From contig NC_058160.1 in the NCBI RefSeq assembly GCF_020080835.1, forward strand, positions 744,001-808,000: a stretch of 64,000 nt of DNA, read 5' to 3'. This DNA is from Cotesia glomerata. Taxonomy: Eukaryota; Arthropoda; Insecta; Hymenoptera; Braconidae. Both the position numbers and the translations under genes were made by a program. How positions within the stretch are numbered: the first letter of the stretch is position 1; each line of letters starts with the position of its first letter. Shown here in pieces: positions 52,657-64,000 of this stretch. Below the pieces are notes generated by a model. It saw only the letters and a list, made by a program, of their open reading frames with translations, was not told the DNA's origin and ran no database searches.

Positions 52657-55600
52657 CTGAAATATAAATTCACTTTTAAGTTTTTTATTAAAAAAATTTA
52701 AGAATTTTACCCCAGGATTTTTTTTATTTAAATACTGTTTTTTTTTTACTGTTAATGTTTCTTAATTAGTGTTTTTAATTTTTAATTAAATTTCAAGAAA
52801 ACTTAAATTTTGTTGCGCTGATTAAATAGTAATTTCTATTTTTATAAAAATGTTCAAAAATTTATCTATAAATAAACTTTTAATAAATAAAGAAAACAAT
52901 ATTCTATAATCATAAAATTTACAACTTTACCAGTATATTGTCTTCAATAATCCCTAATAAAATTTTTATAACTCGAATATAATAAAACTATAGAATATTT
53001 TTATCCTTCTGAAGTTAAATATGATATAAAAAAATTTCGGTTTTTCAATAACCAGCTTTAGAATACTTTAAGCTCTCCTTAAATATGTAAATGACTATAG
53101 TTTAAATTCATCTATCGTCTACAATAATTTTTTTAAATATTGAAGCTTTATATTTTAATTTATTTTATTAAAAAAAAATTTTTTTTATTAAATATTGAAG
53201 CTTTATAGGGGGGGGGGGAGGGGCAAAATGGGGTACCCCGAAAATTTTGTAAAAAAAATTTTTTTTTCCAAAAAGCTCTTTCAGTTTTCTAAAATATATT
53301 CTAACATCATTCCTATAAAATTTTGGTAATAAAATCTTTGGAAGAAAATCTTTAGATAAAATTCTATTAAATATTCCAAAGCTTTCTAAAATTTAAAATA
53401 AAAAATATTTAAAGACAAAAATTATTTACCGATAAACAACAGACAGCGCAGTTTTGTAAATCTGCGCTTGAGTACTGCTTCCCCAATTGACATCGGGCTT
53501 ACTGTAAACGACGATCAAATAGAGCCCAAATATAACAACCAGTGTAATGATAGAAGTAACCCAGTCAATCAAAAACATAAACGCTACACAGAGGATAAAA
53601 CCCAGGAGCGACAGCCACGTGTTGTAATACTGAAAATAAGTATAAAAATAAAATGAAATAACTAGAATAATATAAAGAGAAATAAGAAAGAAGAAATAAG
53701 GATGTAAGTGAATGATTCGATAATAATAAAATAAAATAAAATAAACTTATCAGATTACCTTGAATGTTGGTCTCCAACCAAGAGGTCTAATCAAGCCAGC
53801 ATGGAAGGTACAGAAGTTTATCAGGGCATAAGAGGCTAAGTAGAAGTTTGAGATAAGAGGAGCAACTGCATTAAGATTCGCTGCAATAAAGTAATAACAT
53901 TACGTCAATTTTTATTTAAACGTAATCTCGGTCTAGATTGATCTTGGAAAGATTGCTTAATGACATTGCCTCATTTTATTTTATTAGATAATTAGAGTTA
54001 TGTTAAATAATCTTACCGATAAGGAGAAAGACTGCCGCGACAATGAATGTCAATACGTAGCCGCGGTACGGCTCTCCAGATTTTCCGTATCCCTTGCTGA
54101 AGAATATTAATCCCGGGTAAATTCTGTCGCGTCCCAGGGCTTGAATCAGCCGCGGTACTGATAATAAATTCGTTAGAGCTGTTGATAATGTCGCTGCGAA
54201 GCATCCAGCATATATAAATGGTCCCCATACTGACATCAATTGCATTACCTGATTGATTTAGTTTATTATTCAAAATATCTTTAACAAAGGCTGCAAATAG
54301 AATCTGTCCTTGAGCTAAGTAACCTGATTTTCATTTTCAATGTTAGATTTATTCATTTATGCCAATAAGGCACAATAGCCAAATGGCAAATATAAAAAAC
54401 AATACAATATTTACAATATTTACAGCGAAGTAGAGTCTTAAAACTAGATTAATCTATATAAACTAAACAAATTTATTATTCTAGGTACAAAAGTACGATA
54501 AATACTGAGGAAATTATTGCCAATACAGTTTTCATAATGCTACACGGAAAAAAATAAATAGTAAATGGAACATGATGCAGTCTTGGTAAATGAACATGAT
54601 GAAATCATGTTGCAGCCACATGATTTGTCATGTTTCGGCTACATGACAATCATGTGGCGGTAGCATGAGAAAAATTATGTGGCAGCAACATGATTTTCAT
54701 GTAGCCTCAATAGCATAAAATTAATTGTACCTTGTGATCGATAAAAAAAGAAGGCTTGAATTATGTTGCAACAAGTCACTTAATTTGAAAATAATAACAA
54801 TTAATAATAATTTATTTACTTTTATCACAAATCAAAGCTATTGGCAATAAAATTTGTATATAATTTTAGTAAACAAAGATATCGTTTACAAATTGTATAA
54901 TTCGATAATTTACTCTTATTTTCATCTGCAATATTATAAATCCTAAAAAACCTAGTTACTTTATAATAAATAATGTTTCTGAAGCATAAATATTTAGTTT
55001 TTGCAGCTTAATTTTATGCTATTAAGGCTACATGAAAATCATGTTGCTGCCACATGATTTTTCTCATGCTACCGCAACATGATTGTCATGCAACCGAAAC
55101 ATGACAAATCATGTTGCTACCACATGATTTTCTCATGTTGCAGCCACATGATTTGTCATGTTTCGGCTACAAGAAAATCATGTAGCTGCCACATGATTTT
55201 CCCATGCTACCACAACATGATTGCCATGTAGCCGAAACATGACAAATCATGTGGCTGCAACATGATTTCATCACGTTCATTTACCAAGACTGCATCATAT
55301 TGCATTTACTATTTATTTTTTTCCGTGTAGTTTTAATATTAATTTTAATCGTAATGGTACTGTTCATTTTATAGACAAGACTGCCAAATTTTGAGCGAGT
55401 ATTCATTTTTTTAAGGATACACTGAGAGAAAAAGTTTCTTTTGAAAAATTTGGGCATTTTTGTAACAAGAAATGAATTAGTTGGAAATTTTAGACAATTT
55501 TATTTCTTAGCTGAAGAAATAAAATTTTTTCTCACAGTAACTTTATTGAGTTGAAAAATTTGAAAAATTTAATCGCTATGAAAAATTTTATCTCAATAAA

Positions 55601-57492
55601 AAATTTAATTAATAAAAAAAGTTAGAATGAAAAAAAAAAAAAAAAAAAAAAAAAACTTCGAGAATAGAAAAAAAAATCAGGTTTTCAGCTCATTTATTTT
55701 CACACTGTAGCTTTTATTTTATTTTAAAATTTCCGAAAGAACAAATTAGCATTATCATAAATAATTATTGAAAAATGTTTCACTTACAGAAAAGCTATTG
55801 TGAAGGCCGTACTGACAGTCGATTCCGGGAGTACAATTAACAATAGTATTGTTGACAAATCCACCGGCATCACGTAGAGCCGCACCGCCAGCGAACAATA
55901 CGAATGCAACGTAGCTAATCATGGAAATTAGCAGAGACAATAAAGTCCCGATTGGAATACTTTTAGCGGGGTCTTTTAAATCACCAGAAATATTAGCGCC
56001 CGCTTGGATGCCCGTCACCGACGGGAAAAATATCGCGAAGATCGAGAAGAAATTGTGTGTCGTGTTTTCGAAGTGTCGGTAGTCTGAGTTCCAGTTTTTC
56101 TGGAAGACTTCTGTCGAAAACCCGATAAATCCTTCGGCTTTTGCGACTTCATCGCGCGGGCCAATAATCGTGCCGATCATAAAGTCGAACATGGCGATCA
56201 CGATTATTGCAATCAGGAAATTTTGAGCCTGAAAATTTTTCAATTTTTCAGTTTTAAATAAGTTTCTGTTTTGTTGTTTCAATTTTTGACACTTACTTTT
56301 GACTCCCATTCCATGCCGACAGCGCAAATTAAAATCATTACGAACAAAGCTATCGCTCCGACGATTCTTATGTCGTTAACGCCGTTGTCTATTATCTTTA
56401 GATCGTGACTTTTCAATAAATCGTTCATTGATTCACAGAAACCGATTGTGTTCATCGAAGCTGCTACTGCGTTCGCAAATGCGAAAACTAGCCCAATAGA
56501 CGCTCCAAATTCTGGGCCTAGCGATCTTGAAATAATGAAATAAATTCCTCCTGAAAAAATATTTTTTTTAAATAATAAATAAAAATTTATTTAATTAACT
56601 TCATTAATATAGAATTTTAATTACAGTTATTATTTTATAATATATAACTGACTAGATTTACAGACTGTTTGCATTTATTGGAAGTTTTTTTTTTATTAAA
56701 AAACGATAATAATAAAATTTAGTCATTAAAAATTTTTTCATATTTTTTTTAAATGAGTTTTAGGGTACTAAAAATTTATTGAGATTTTAATAATATTATT
56801 CAATGATTTTTTGCATAAGTCTTGTTCTAAAAAATTTTTTTGCGATAATAAAAAATTCTCAACAATTTTATGAGCGAATAAAAAAAAACAGTAGCTAATT
56901 ATCAATAAAAATTCTATTATTACTTGCCGCGCAAAGCCGTTAAAAAAAACATGAAATCGAGAGGAATGAAGAGATAAAAACGTGTGTAAAAACAACGAGG
57001 TGGAAGTATTGTGGAAATACAAACGGAGCGCGCCTTAGTGTAAAAATAAAACAAAGAAAAATAAGAGAAAGAGAAAGAGAAAATAAAATGAAGATAGTCA
57101 ATGTATCAACACACCTCCCTTTACTTCGCCATTAGTACTAATTGCACTGAGACTGAGTGTTGTTATAACGCAGACGAGTGCTGATATGCCGATAATTAAT
57201 AGCGACCATGATATCCCGGCCTGTGCAACTATCCAGGATAGCCGAAGAAACAGCATAACACCCCATATGTTAAGAAGGCAAGGAATCAATACCCCTTGTA
57301 TCCATCCTAATTTTATTCCTGCGTGGCTCGCTTGTCCTGGATTTACAATAGCCGCTTCAACGTTGGTATCCTACGCATCAAAAAGCATACATTTATTTTA
57401 ACATTTTAAGGATACTCTTAAAAGCAATAAAAACAAAAAAAGTTTGGAAAATCCAAAATTGCACGACTCATAATGCTCATTTAATTATGAAA

Positions 57493-57529
<37 letters not shown>

Positions 57530-60226
57530 GTTCAAAATTAATTGCCGAAAAAACAGCTGTAGTAGGAAGGTACTGCACAATCGCCCCTGGTGGAATAAAA
57601 TGTACATAATATCTATAGATATAGATATATCACCATCCATGTTAATTTTACATGGATATATATAGATATACAGTCTTGTAGTTTTCGTTTTTTATTAATT
57701 GTAATTAAACGACACTGAATTAATTAACCATTCGCATTCAGTGACCTACAATCGTCGATTAGAATTTTTAAAAAAATTTAACTCAAATAATTGATTTTTT
57801 CACAAGTTACAGTGTTTCCGGGGTTTCATACATGACGGACAGGAAAATTTTTTGACCTATTTTGATGTTTTTTTCCGTTTCTATTGCAGGAAATCAATTT
57901 TTAGAAAGTATGGAATTAATCTCCATTAAATTATCTCGACAATAGTATGCAAAATATCTTTATTCTGTGAACTAACAAGGCTATAATACTAAAAATAGTT
58001 GCTAAAATGAGGCGAAAAAAATTTTTCGATCGTAAAGCACTCTCTGATGCTTCGCATCATGAGTTGTGCAATATTTATTATTTGTTTCTATTGTTCTGGG
58101 TGTTGAAATATCTATTTTTAAATTGGTGTGAAGGATGACTGAAAGATTAAGAGATTATAAGTTTTTGTGTGAGTCGTTAAGACAGGGACAGTTAGAGTTA
58201 ATCAACTCTGTAAATTACCGTACGGTTAAAACAAATAAACGTAAATTCTGCTTATATTTAAGTTTATATTTAATAGATATATGAGGTGTTAATGTTACGT
58301 AGGTAAATGAGATTGTGTAAATGTGTATACAGAAAATTACCGGTTAAATCCGACGATATCTAGACACGTCGGGTTTTTACCGGTGAGATTACTTCTTTTT
58401 AGTTATTTTTAATAACAGGTTAGTAGTATTCGAGAGAATAATGAGTGACGTGCTAAATTAGCGCCTTCAAGCTTTGCAATATTGATTGATTTTTATTAAC
58501 ATTTTATATTGACAAGGATAAATTATTCAATGATAAATTATCAGAGATAAGTAATATATAACTTACTTTTACTGGGTTTCCGTCGTGCAAATCACTTAGA
58601 GATGGCCGCTTAGCACGTTTGCTCATTCTGTTTTTGACAGAAATTTTTTTTTACATTATTATTATTATTACTGTCGTAGTAAATGATCATTCAGACTGTG
58701 CACTGATAGAAGGATTTGTTTATAGTTAAAAATATTTGTTAATATTTAACAAATCATTTATTAGAGACCACTTTTTAGACCTTAATAAATATTTTTTAGT
58801 ATTTAATAAGATTTATTAATAAATGAATATCAGATTTATTAAATACAAATAAATCATTTTAAATACTAAGAAATATTTGTTTAATACTAAAAAGTGGTCT
58901 CTAATAAATGATTTGTTAACTATTAACAAATATTTTTTGGTACAAAAAAATCCTTCTGTCAGTGTGGTTTAAAATTATTGATATTTTTTATTTTTTTCGG
59001 TAAACCTAGTATCATGTTATTTAAATATATGAATGTGGAAATTACATATTACTAAATATCAGAACAACTTTTGTGCTCTTTGTACAGTTTTCTATCATCC
59101 CCCATGAAAAAAAAAATATAAAAAAAATATATGTCGAAATATATTTCAAATATATTAAAAATCTATAAATGTATAAAAAATATGTATACTAAATATATTT
59201 TTAATAACTTTTGGCCGATTTTCATATATATTTTAAATATATTTTAGATATATTCAAGATATATCTTAAAATACATAAATAATACATAGCTAAAAATATA
59301 AAAAAAAATATTTTGAATATATTTAAAATATATAAAATATATATGAAAATTTGCCAAAAGTTGGTTATTAAAAATATATTTATTATACATAATTTATATA
59401 TTTTTTATAGATTTTTAATATATTTAAAATATATTTTTCATGTATTTCGACATATATTTTTTTTTCATGGGGGATACCATCTCTATTTTGAATAATATTA
59501 ACTGAAAGTATTGTCAATATCTGTTTTGATGTTAAATATTAGTTAAATATAAAATTAGTTGGAAATAACGAGCCTCAGAAAAAATATGAGGCTCGGAACC
59601 AAGCCAGGACTCGAACCTGGATCTTCAAGGGTGCTCTACTACTTAAACTACCAGACCCTTCACCACACGCGTCACTCAAACATTTTTACACTGAGAGCAT
59701 TTTATGCTAGACTCAACGATCTATGAATTGTAGCGTTTACAATTTGTATGATAAGAATTTTTATACAATCATCATAAATTTTAAACTTATTTAATTAAGA
59801 ATAAAAGACTGAATTGTAAAATGTATTTTCAATTAAAATAATTTACTTATTAGAAATCTCGTGTAGACAAGTCAGTAAATGAAGACTAGCGTTTTTTAAA
59901 TAAATAAAAAAAACAAATAAATTATTTCAAGTGGTAATATATTTATTAATATATTACCAATTATATAATTATTAAAAAATTTGCAAAACGTGTCACTAGA
60001 TTGACCGAAAAAAGGTTGAAAATTTGATTGATAATAATAATTATTATTGACATTATATTTGTAAATTTCATTATAACAGTACCTGTAGTATTCCATACGG
60101 GGGACGACATCCCACAAGCCGGTTACGCTTAACGACATCGAAGACTTTTTACCATTAATATGATTTTGATTATTTGCTTCGTCAGATCCATTTTGATTAT
60201 GGAAGCTGCCCTCCATTCCAGTGATC
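49706..60226 (-). CDS. NKCC: SLC12 cation-chloride cotransporter, NKCC/NCC branch
   Basis: Membrane symporter for Na+, Cl- and usually K+. Fifteen coding exons (5' to 3'): 60216-60083, 58627-58567, 57370-57115, 56550-56297, 56228-55788, 54248-54017, 53880-53759, 53629-53430, 52656-52509, 52240-51999, 51175-50855, 50759-50656, 50575-50461, 50179-49919 and 49841-49706. All GT-AG; total 3027 bases, 1008 residues. The N-terminus has GLWDVVPRMEYYR and RPSLSDLHDG. TM1 is NIWGVMLFLRLSWIVAQAGI, and hallmark blocks include SRSLGPEFGASIGLVFAFAN, TGIQAGANISGDLKDP and KPDVNWGSSTQAQIY. The C-terminus is SLPMPRKGAVSAPLYMAWLE...SVLTFYS, diagnostic for NKCC. The TM3 K+-site Tyr is Asn (AVAASMNTIGF). Met at 60216 is assumed as start; an acceptor-like TTTACAG at 60227 allows an upstream exon. 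Whether it is the Ncc69 or CG31547 orthologue is unresolved. Confidence 0.95.
51290..51580. repeat. Minisatellite, period about 52 bp
   Basis: AGATCAAAATTTTGAAGAAA followed by TTTGAAACATTAAAATTTTT repeats, for example starting near 51421 and 51473, with shorter related units before. It lies in the cotransporter intron between exons 10 and 11. Confidence 0.75.
53430..57370 (-). CDS. NKCC: Cotransporter exons 3-8, transmembrane core
   Basis: Six exons cover the 12 predicted membrane helices. They include TM1, the ATLSTALTN motif in the Na+ site (Ser then Thr where vertebrate NKCC has Ser-Ser) and a short extracellular loop with N-glycosylation sequons NNT and NCT (FVNNTIVNCTPGIDC). YYNTWLSLLGF and KPDVNWGSST mark the end of the core. 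Junction phases agree throughout. Confidence 0.93.
54540..55330. mobile_element. MITE with about 120-bp inverted ends and CATGATT palindromes
   Basis: Outer ends CTACACGGAAAAAAATAAAT and the complement at 55311-55330. Inverted identity continues through AGTAAATG, GGTAAATGAACATGATGAAA-like text and TCATGTTTCGGCTACATGA. The interior tandemly reuses CATGATTTGTCATGTTTCGG units. It lies in the cotransporter intron between exons 5 and 6. Confidence 0.85.
57463..58070. mobile_element. Inverted-end element, GCACGACTCAT family, copy 2
   Basis: Runs from TTGCACGACTCATAATGC to GATGCTTCGCATCATGAGTT. Inverted relative to 46481-47872. It contains a poly(A) run and TATAGATATAGATATA microsatellite. It lies in the cotransporter intron between exons 2 and 3. 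Confidence 0.6.
58701..58964. mobile_element. MITE, CACTGATAGAAGGATTTGT ends
   Basis: The best-preserved copy of the family: left CACTGATAGAAGGATTTGTT, right AAATCCTTCTGTCAGTG. Internal arms pair around GACCACTTTTTAG and CTAAAAAGTGGTC. 264 bp, cotransporter intron 1. Confidence 0.8.
59099..59473. mobile_element. Near-perfect long palindrome, CCCCCATGAAAAAAA ends
   Basis: The left end CCCCCATGAAAAAAAAAATA pairs with the right TTTTTTTTCATGGGGG. Matching words ATATGTCGAAATA and TGGCCGATTTTCATATAT / ATATATGAAAATTTGCCA lie along both arms. 375 bp, AT-rich hairpin, cotransporter intron 1. Confidence 0.75.
59598..59665 (-). repeat. tRNA-like element with downstream hairpin
   Basis: Minus strand: GTCTGGTAGTTTAAGTAGTA, GAGCACC and GATCCAGGTTCGAGTCCTGG (B box, intact T-stem). 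It is followed at 59569-59597 by a 9-bp stem CGAGCCTCA/TGAGGCTCG. Related to the element at 12229-12304. It may be a SINE head or a degraded tRNA; the acceptor stem is not complementary. Confidence 0.5.
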
Positions 60227-60339
60227 CTGTAAATTTATTTTTTACCAGCTTTAGTTTGTTAAGCCTCTACTTATTTTCGCATGATTTAAAACTCATCCGT
60301 CGGTTTTTAAAATTTTTATACGCTTATCTTTTATTACAA

Positions 60340-60445
60340 AGTTGATGTGACGTTTTCATTGGTGTTGCTTTTCGTTGCTATGCTAACAACTTTGGCAACG
60401 GTTATCATAGCAACCGTTACTATGGCAATGGTTACGAAGCGCACT
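60340..60445 (-). promoter_or_regulatory. RFX X-box-like cluster upstream of cotransporter first coding exon
   Basis: GTTATCATAGCAAC at 60401-60414 fits the X-box RYYNYY-N2-RRNRAC. GTTACTATGGCAAT (60416-60429) and GTTGCTATGCTAAC (60374-60387) are near matches, and TTTGGCAACGG adds a half-site. A CRE half-site TGACGT is at 60348. The cluster lies about 190 bases upstream of the assumed ATG. No TATA box is evident. Confidence 0.45.
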
Positions 60446-63400
60446 TTTAACAAACTGCCTTCAGTTTTTTAAATCAAAATATTTTCCTTTCTTACAAAAA
60501 ATTTTAAATTAAAAAATATTTACTTTAAAAAAAAATTGAGATAAAAATTATATAAATCATCAAATATTTGTTAAAAAATTAAGTTAAAAAATCTTTTCCT
60601 AATTTTTTTTTTATGACTAGACCCGAAACAATATCAAACAATTTTGTCTGGTAAAAAAATATCTTTACAAAAATAAATAACCACCCGATTATTTGTTTAA
60701 TAAAATTTAAAGCCTTTTTTAAACTCTTATATTTTATTTACATTATAAATAATATTTTTATGTCGTAAAATTTACAAATAAAATCCCGAGAGCAAAAATA
60801 TAAAAACTTTATAACTTTCTTGTTTATAAATTTAAAAAATGATGATTTACTTGCTTGCAAAATTGTCAGGAGAACAATAACGTGCAAATAAATACATAAA
60901 CATTGAAGCTCATAATAAACATTAAAGCAACAGTTAAACTTTAAAATAATAAAAAGTAGAATTGTCTGGTTTTGATCCAACATACGCGTTAGTATCGAAG
61001 CTCACCTCAGAGACGTGTTTATTTTCTTTGGAGTAATTCAATGTATATTACTGATAATATATGATAATATGATTGATAGTGTTTTTGTTAGCATTATTTA
61101 TTGTATATTTTTTATTCTGATTTAAAAAAATAAAACAATATTAAAAAATTCAATAATTTTATACGAATAAAACAAAATTAAAAGTTTTTTTTTTTATTAA
61201 TTTTATGATTTTTGCCAAAATTTCAAAATGAATGATTAAAATTTTCAATAATTATAAAAATATTAATTTTCATATTATGGCTTTCTTATTGGTCCTAAAA
61301 AAAATTGTAAGACATTTTTTTTAGAAAATTAAACGTTAATAAATAATTTTTATCTGAAAAAAAATTTTTTACGGCAAATATTTATGCCTTAATATCAAAA
61401 ATTTGACACCATTAATTATTAAATATTAAAAATTATTAATTAATTATTAAAAATATTAAATATTAAAAATATTAAATATTAAATATTTATATATAATTAT
61501 TAAATATTATTTTGAATTTAAGGCAAAAATTCTGACTAAATTTATAATTAATTTTTGTTAATAAAAATGTTGGTATAAAATAACCAAGAAGTTAAGCAAT
61601 CTTTAAGTAAAATGTTTGCCAAAATAAACAGCTTATCGATAATTTTAATCATTAAATTAAACTCGAAATTTATAATTAAATAGCGGCAGATAAATCTCTC
61701 TTTAACGCAATAAATTTAATTAGAAAAAAATAAATAAAAACATAAGAGCCGTCTGGATTAATAGGGCAAGATCTCTCAATATTACAAAAAATTAGGGTAA
61801 TGCAAGACAAGACCATAAATATTTTATTTACTTGATATTTGTACGCATAGATGTAACTTTTATCTATAAAAAGATAAGATGACTGTGGCTATAATAAAAA
61901 AAATATAAATAGATGAGAAGTAGGTGAAAAAAAAAGAGAGAAAATATTTTACTGAAGTACAAGTATGAATTTATATTAAGGATTTATATGATAAGGGGCG
62001 TATTCTCTTTTGTACTTTTGTCTAAGAAATACTTTTGTCTAAAGATACCGATCGATCGATGACGAAAAATTACTTGGTCAGGAAGTTGAGAGTCAAATAC
62101 ATCAACATCAAAGTCTAATACTGTTTTGTTACAGTATGTATATGAAAGTGTATTTATTATATATAATGCGCGGACTTTTATAAAGATGCGAATCACTTTT
62201 TGCTGTGGAAAAGATGTCAAAATTTTTTTTGTTAGCGAATCTTTAATAAAACGTAAGTTATTTTTTTTTATAGTGAACATTAAGATACACAAATTTTGGG
62301 TTTTATTAATTTTAATTTATGTACTGAAAAAAATATAAAAAAATTATCCAAAAAATTCGTCAATATTTTTTTCAAAATTTTTGCAAGAAAATTAAAAAAA
62401 TTTATTATAAATATTTTTTTTTAATTATCAATTTAAGGATCAAGTTCGTCATAACATAAAAATTTTTTTGCACGGAAATAGTCTCATTACTTGTGGTCTG
62501 TGCTTTATTGAAATTTATTTTAAATTCTTAAGATATTAAAGTCTTAAGATAAGTTATAGTAGAAAAAATTAAACTATTAAAAAAAATTAATTTGAAATTT
62601 TTAATTTTTGAATCAAGCAAAATTTTTTTGCACAAAAAATTATTTCTTAAAAATCTCTCTTATAATTTAATTTTTTAATAGAATAAAAATCATTGAATAA
62701 ATTATTATTAGTAATTTATTATTAATATATAAATATTTATTAATAATTATTATAATAACAATAACGATACAATTATATTATAGTTAATATTTAACAACTA
62801 AAATTTTATTTTTTTTTTAATTAAGTGCGTTCAGATTTTTTACTATCAATAAAAAAATAAATTAATCTTTCTTTGCAAAATTCTTCAGATTGTTTTTTTT
62901 TTCCAAGCTCTCACAGGAAGATATTTAAAAAATGCACTCAATATTTTTGTTTTTACGACCTTGAAGATATTTTTATTAATACGTAAAATATTAAATCTCA
63001 TACCAGGATAATTTTTTTTAAGACGTCTCGATTTTTCGATCATAAAAACTGACATTAATTCCAAACATACCGACTTTATTTTCCGAAATTTTATTTGCTA
63101 TTATTTAAAAAATTTTTTTACCATTATATTCGATTGAAAAATATACATATTTTTTCCTGGAACTATAAATATTGACTATTTATTTAAAATGAATATTTTA
63201 TGTACAAAACAGTAGTATAAATAAAGTGTAGTAAATAATAAAAAATGAAGTAAATTTCTAAAATAGCTCGATGCAATTTAAAAGTAAAGTTATTAAATAA
63301 ACTCCGTAGAATATTTGGCATCAATCCTAAAATTATTCCCACCGCAAGTATATATGTTTGTATTATGTGATGAATCAGTAAAAGCTTTCATTCATGCAAT

Positions 63401-63920
63401 ATTATTCATCCCCCGTTACGAGGATGAAGAAGAACAAGAAGAACTATTATATTATATTAAGTAAAAGAAGCATAAAATGAGGAAGAAATAGAGAGAATAT
63501 AACACAGGGTCAAGAAACGTCTAATGGAGTTTAGTAATAAAACAAAAGTCGTTAAACTATTTTTTACTGACAAACTTGGTGGTTAAAATTTTATTAAAAT
63601 ATTTCATTTAATTTTTCGAGATAACTCACGTTTTTCTCGAGTCGATTTTTTTCAATCCTTAGAAATAAATTATAAAAATATTAATAATAATTGACACTTA
63701 TTTATCACATAAAAAAGACATCTGGCAAAACTTTTGGCTCACTATCGATTTCAGTCGCTCGATCCGACGTGGGAATTTTGTTAGTGAAAATTTAAATTGT
63801 AATAACGATAATAATTAGAGTGAAGAAAAATTGAAGCGAAAATGAGGGTAAAAGTTAACAATCAAGCGAGCACTGTTAATGTTTACAATTAATAGCGACA
63901 CAATATTGAAGGGAAGATCA
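60446..63920. other. AT-rich upstream DNA, no supported gene
   Basis: Very AT-rich, with low-complexity ATTAAATATT runs near 61420-61510. A minus-strand donor-like CTCTGAG|GTGAGC ends at 61006 and could close a 5' noncoding exon of the cotransporter, but no exon start or reading frame supports it. Other open frames here are composition-driven. Confidence 0.4.
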
Positions 63921-64000
63921 ATGACCGAGAGAAGTTGCGGCAAGGATCTTAAATGTGATCCTGGTGGCACGAGTCGAGTCTGTGATCATGAAACCTCCGT
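63921..64000 (+). other. Possible coding start running off the window
   Basis: From ATG at 63921 the frame is open to the edge: MTERSCGKDLKCDPGGTSRV, then CDHETS. It is less AT-rich than its surroundings and Cys-rich, so it may be the beginning of an exon. The other strand is also open over this short span. Not enough sequence to decide. Confidence 0.18.

Noticed and set aside
53205..53235. G-quadruplex-like poly(G) run
   Set aside because: A simple GGGGGGGGGAGGGG tract in an intron; real, but without context to call it functional.
1..64000. CRISPR arrays, bacterial operons, phage or viral genes
   Set aside because: Gene structure is eukaryotic throughout; repeats are hairpins, MITEs and minisatellites, and no viral protein was recognised.

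Overview
The window is nuclear DNA from an insect, most likely a hymenopteran and plausibly a parasitoid wasp. Coding genes are split by spliceosomal introns with GT-AG borders. The genome is very AT-rich and full of short inverted-repeat (MITE-like) elements. The defensins have the hymenopteran layout: an 'APVEEE' propeptide start, an Arg-ending cleavage site and a CDLL...C-x3-C...CxC core. The species itself cannot be read from the sequence.

Region 1 (about 2.3-27 kb, + strand) holds one paired-class homeobox gene of the PROP1/unc-42 (Drosophila CG32532-like) type. Six coding exons are spread over 21 kb and join in frame. They encode a Gly-rich N-terminus, a Q50 homeodomain and a degenerate OAR-like tail. 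The first ATG was not found. The large introns hold many repeats plus several G+C-richer islands that could be enhancers.

Region 2 (28.6-43.8 kb, - strand) is a tandem array of five two-exon defensin-type immune peptide genes. All have a phase 1 intron straight after the signal peptide. Two are canonical six-cysteine defensins, one is a copy broken by a deletion, and two are divergent 85-residue peptides in which one cysteine is missing from its usual place and a new one sits at the C-terminus (CRCC ending). Their promoters share a TATA-like box and mostly an Inr, and two keep a perfect GGGATTCCC kappaB site at the same distance from ATG. The array has grown by segmental duplication and is interrupted by inverted-repeat insertions.

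Region 3 (45.4-46.4 kb, + strand) is an intronless NAD(P)H-hydrate dehydratase (Naxd), a metabolite repair enzyme.

Region 4 (49.7-60.2 kb, - strand) is a complete 15-coding-exon SLC12 cation-chloride cotransporter of the NKCC/NCC branch (1008 residues, all junctions in frame), with RFX X-box-like sites just upstream of its first coding exon. The last 3.8 kb is AT-rich with no supported gene.

The four loci do not form one pathway. The coherent system is the defensin array: secreted antimicrobial peptides with NF-kappaB-type promoter sites, undergoing duplication, decay and cysteine rearrangement. Exon borders and translations were worked out by eye; no database search was possible.
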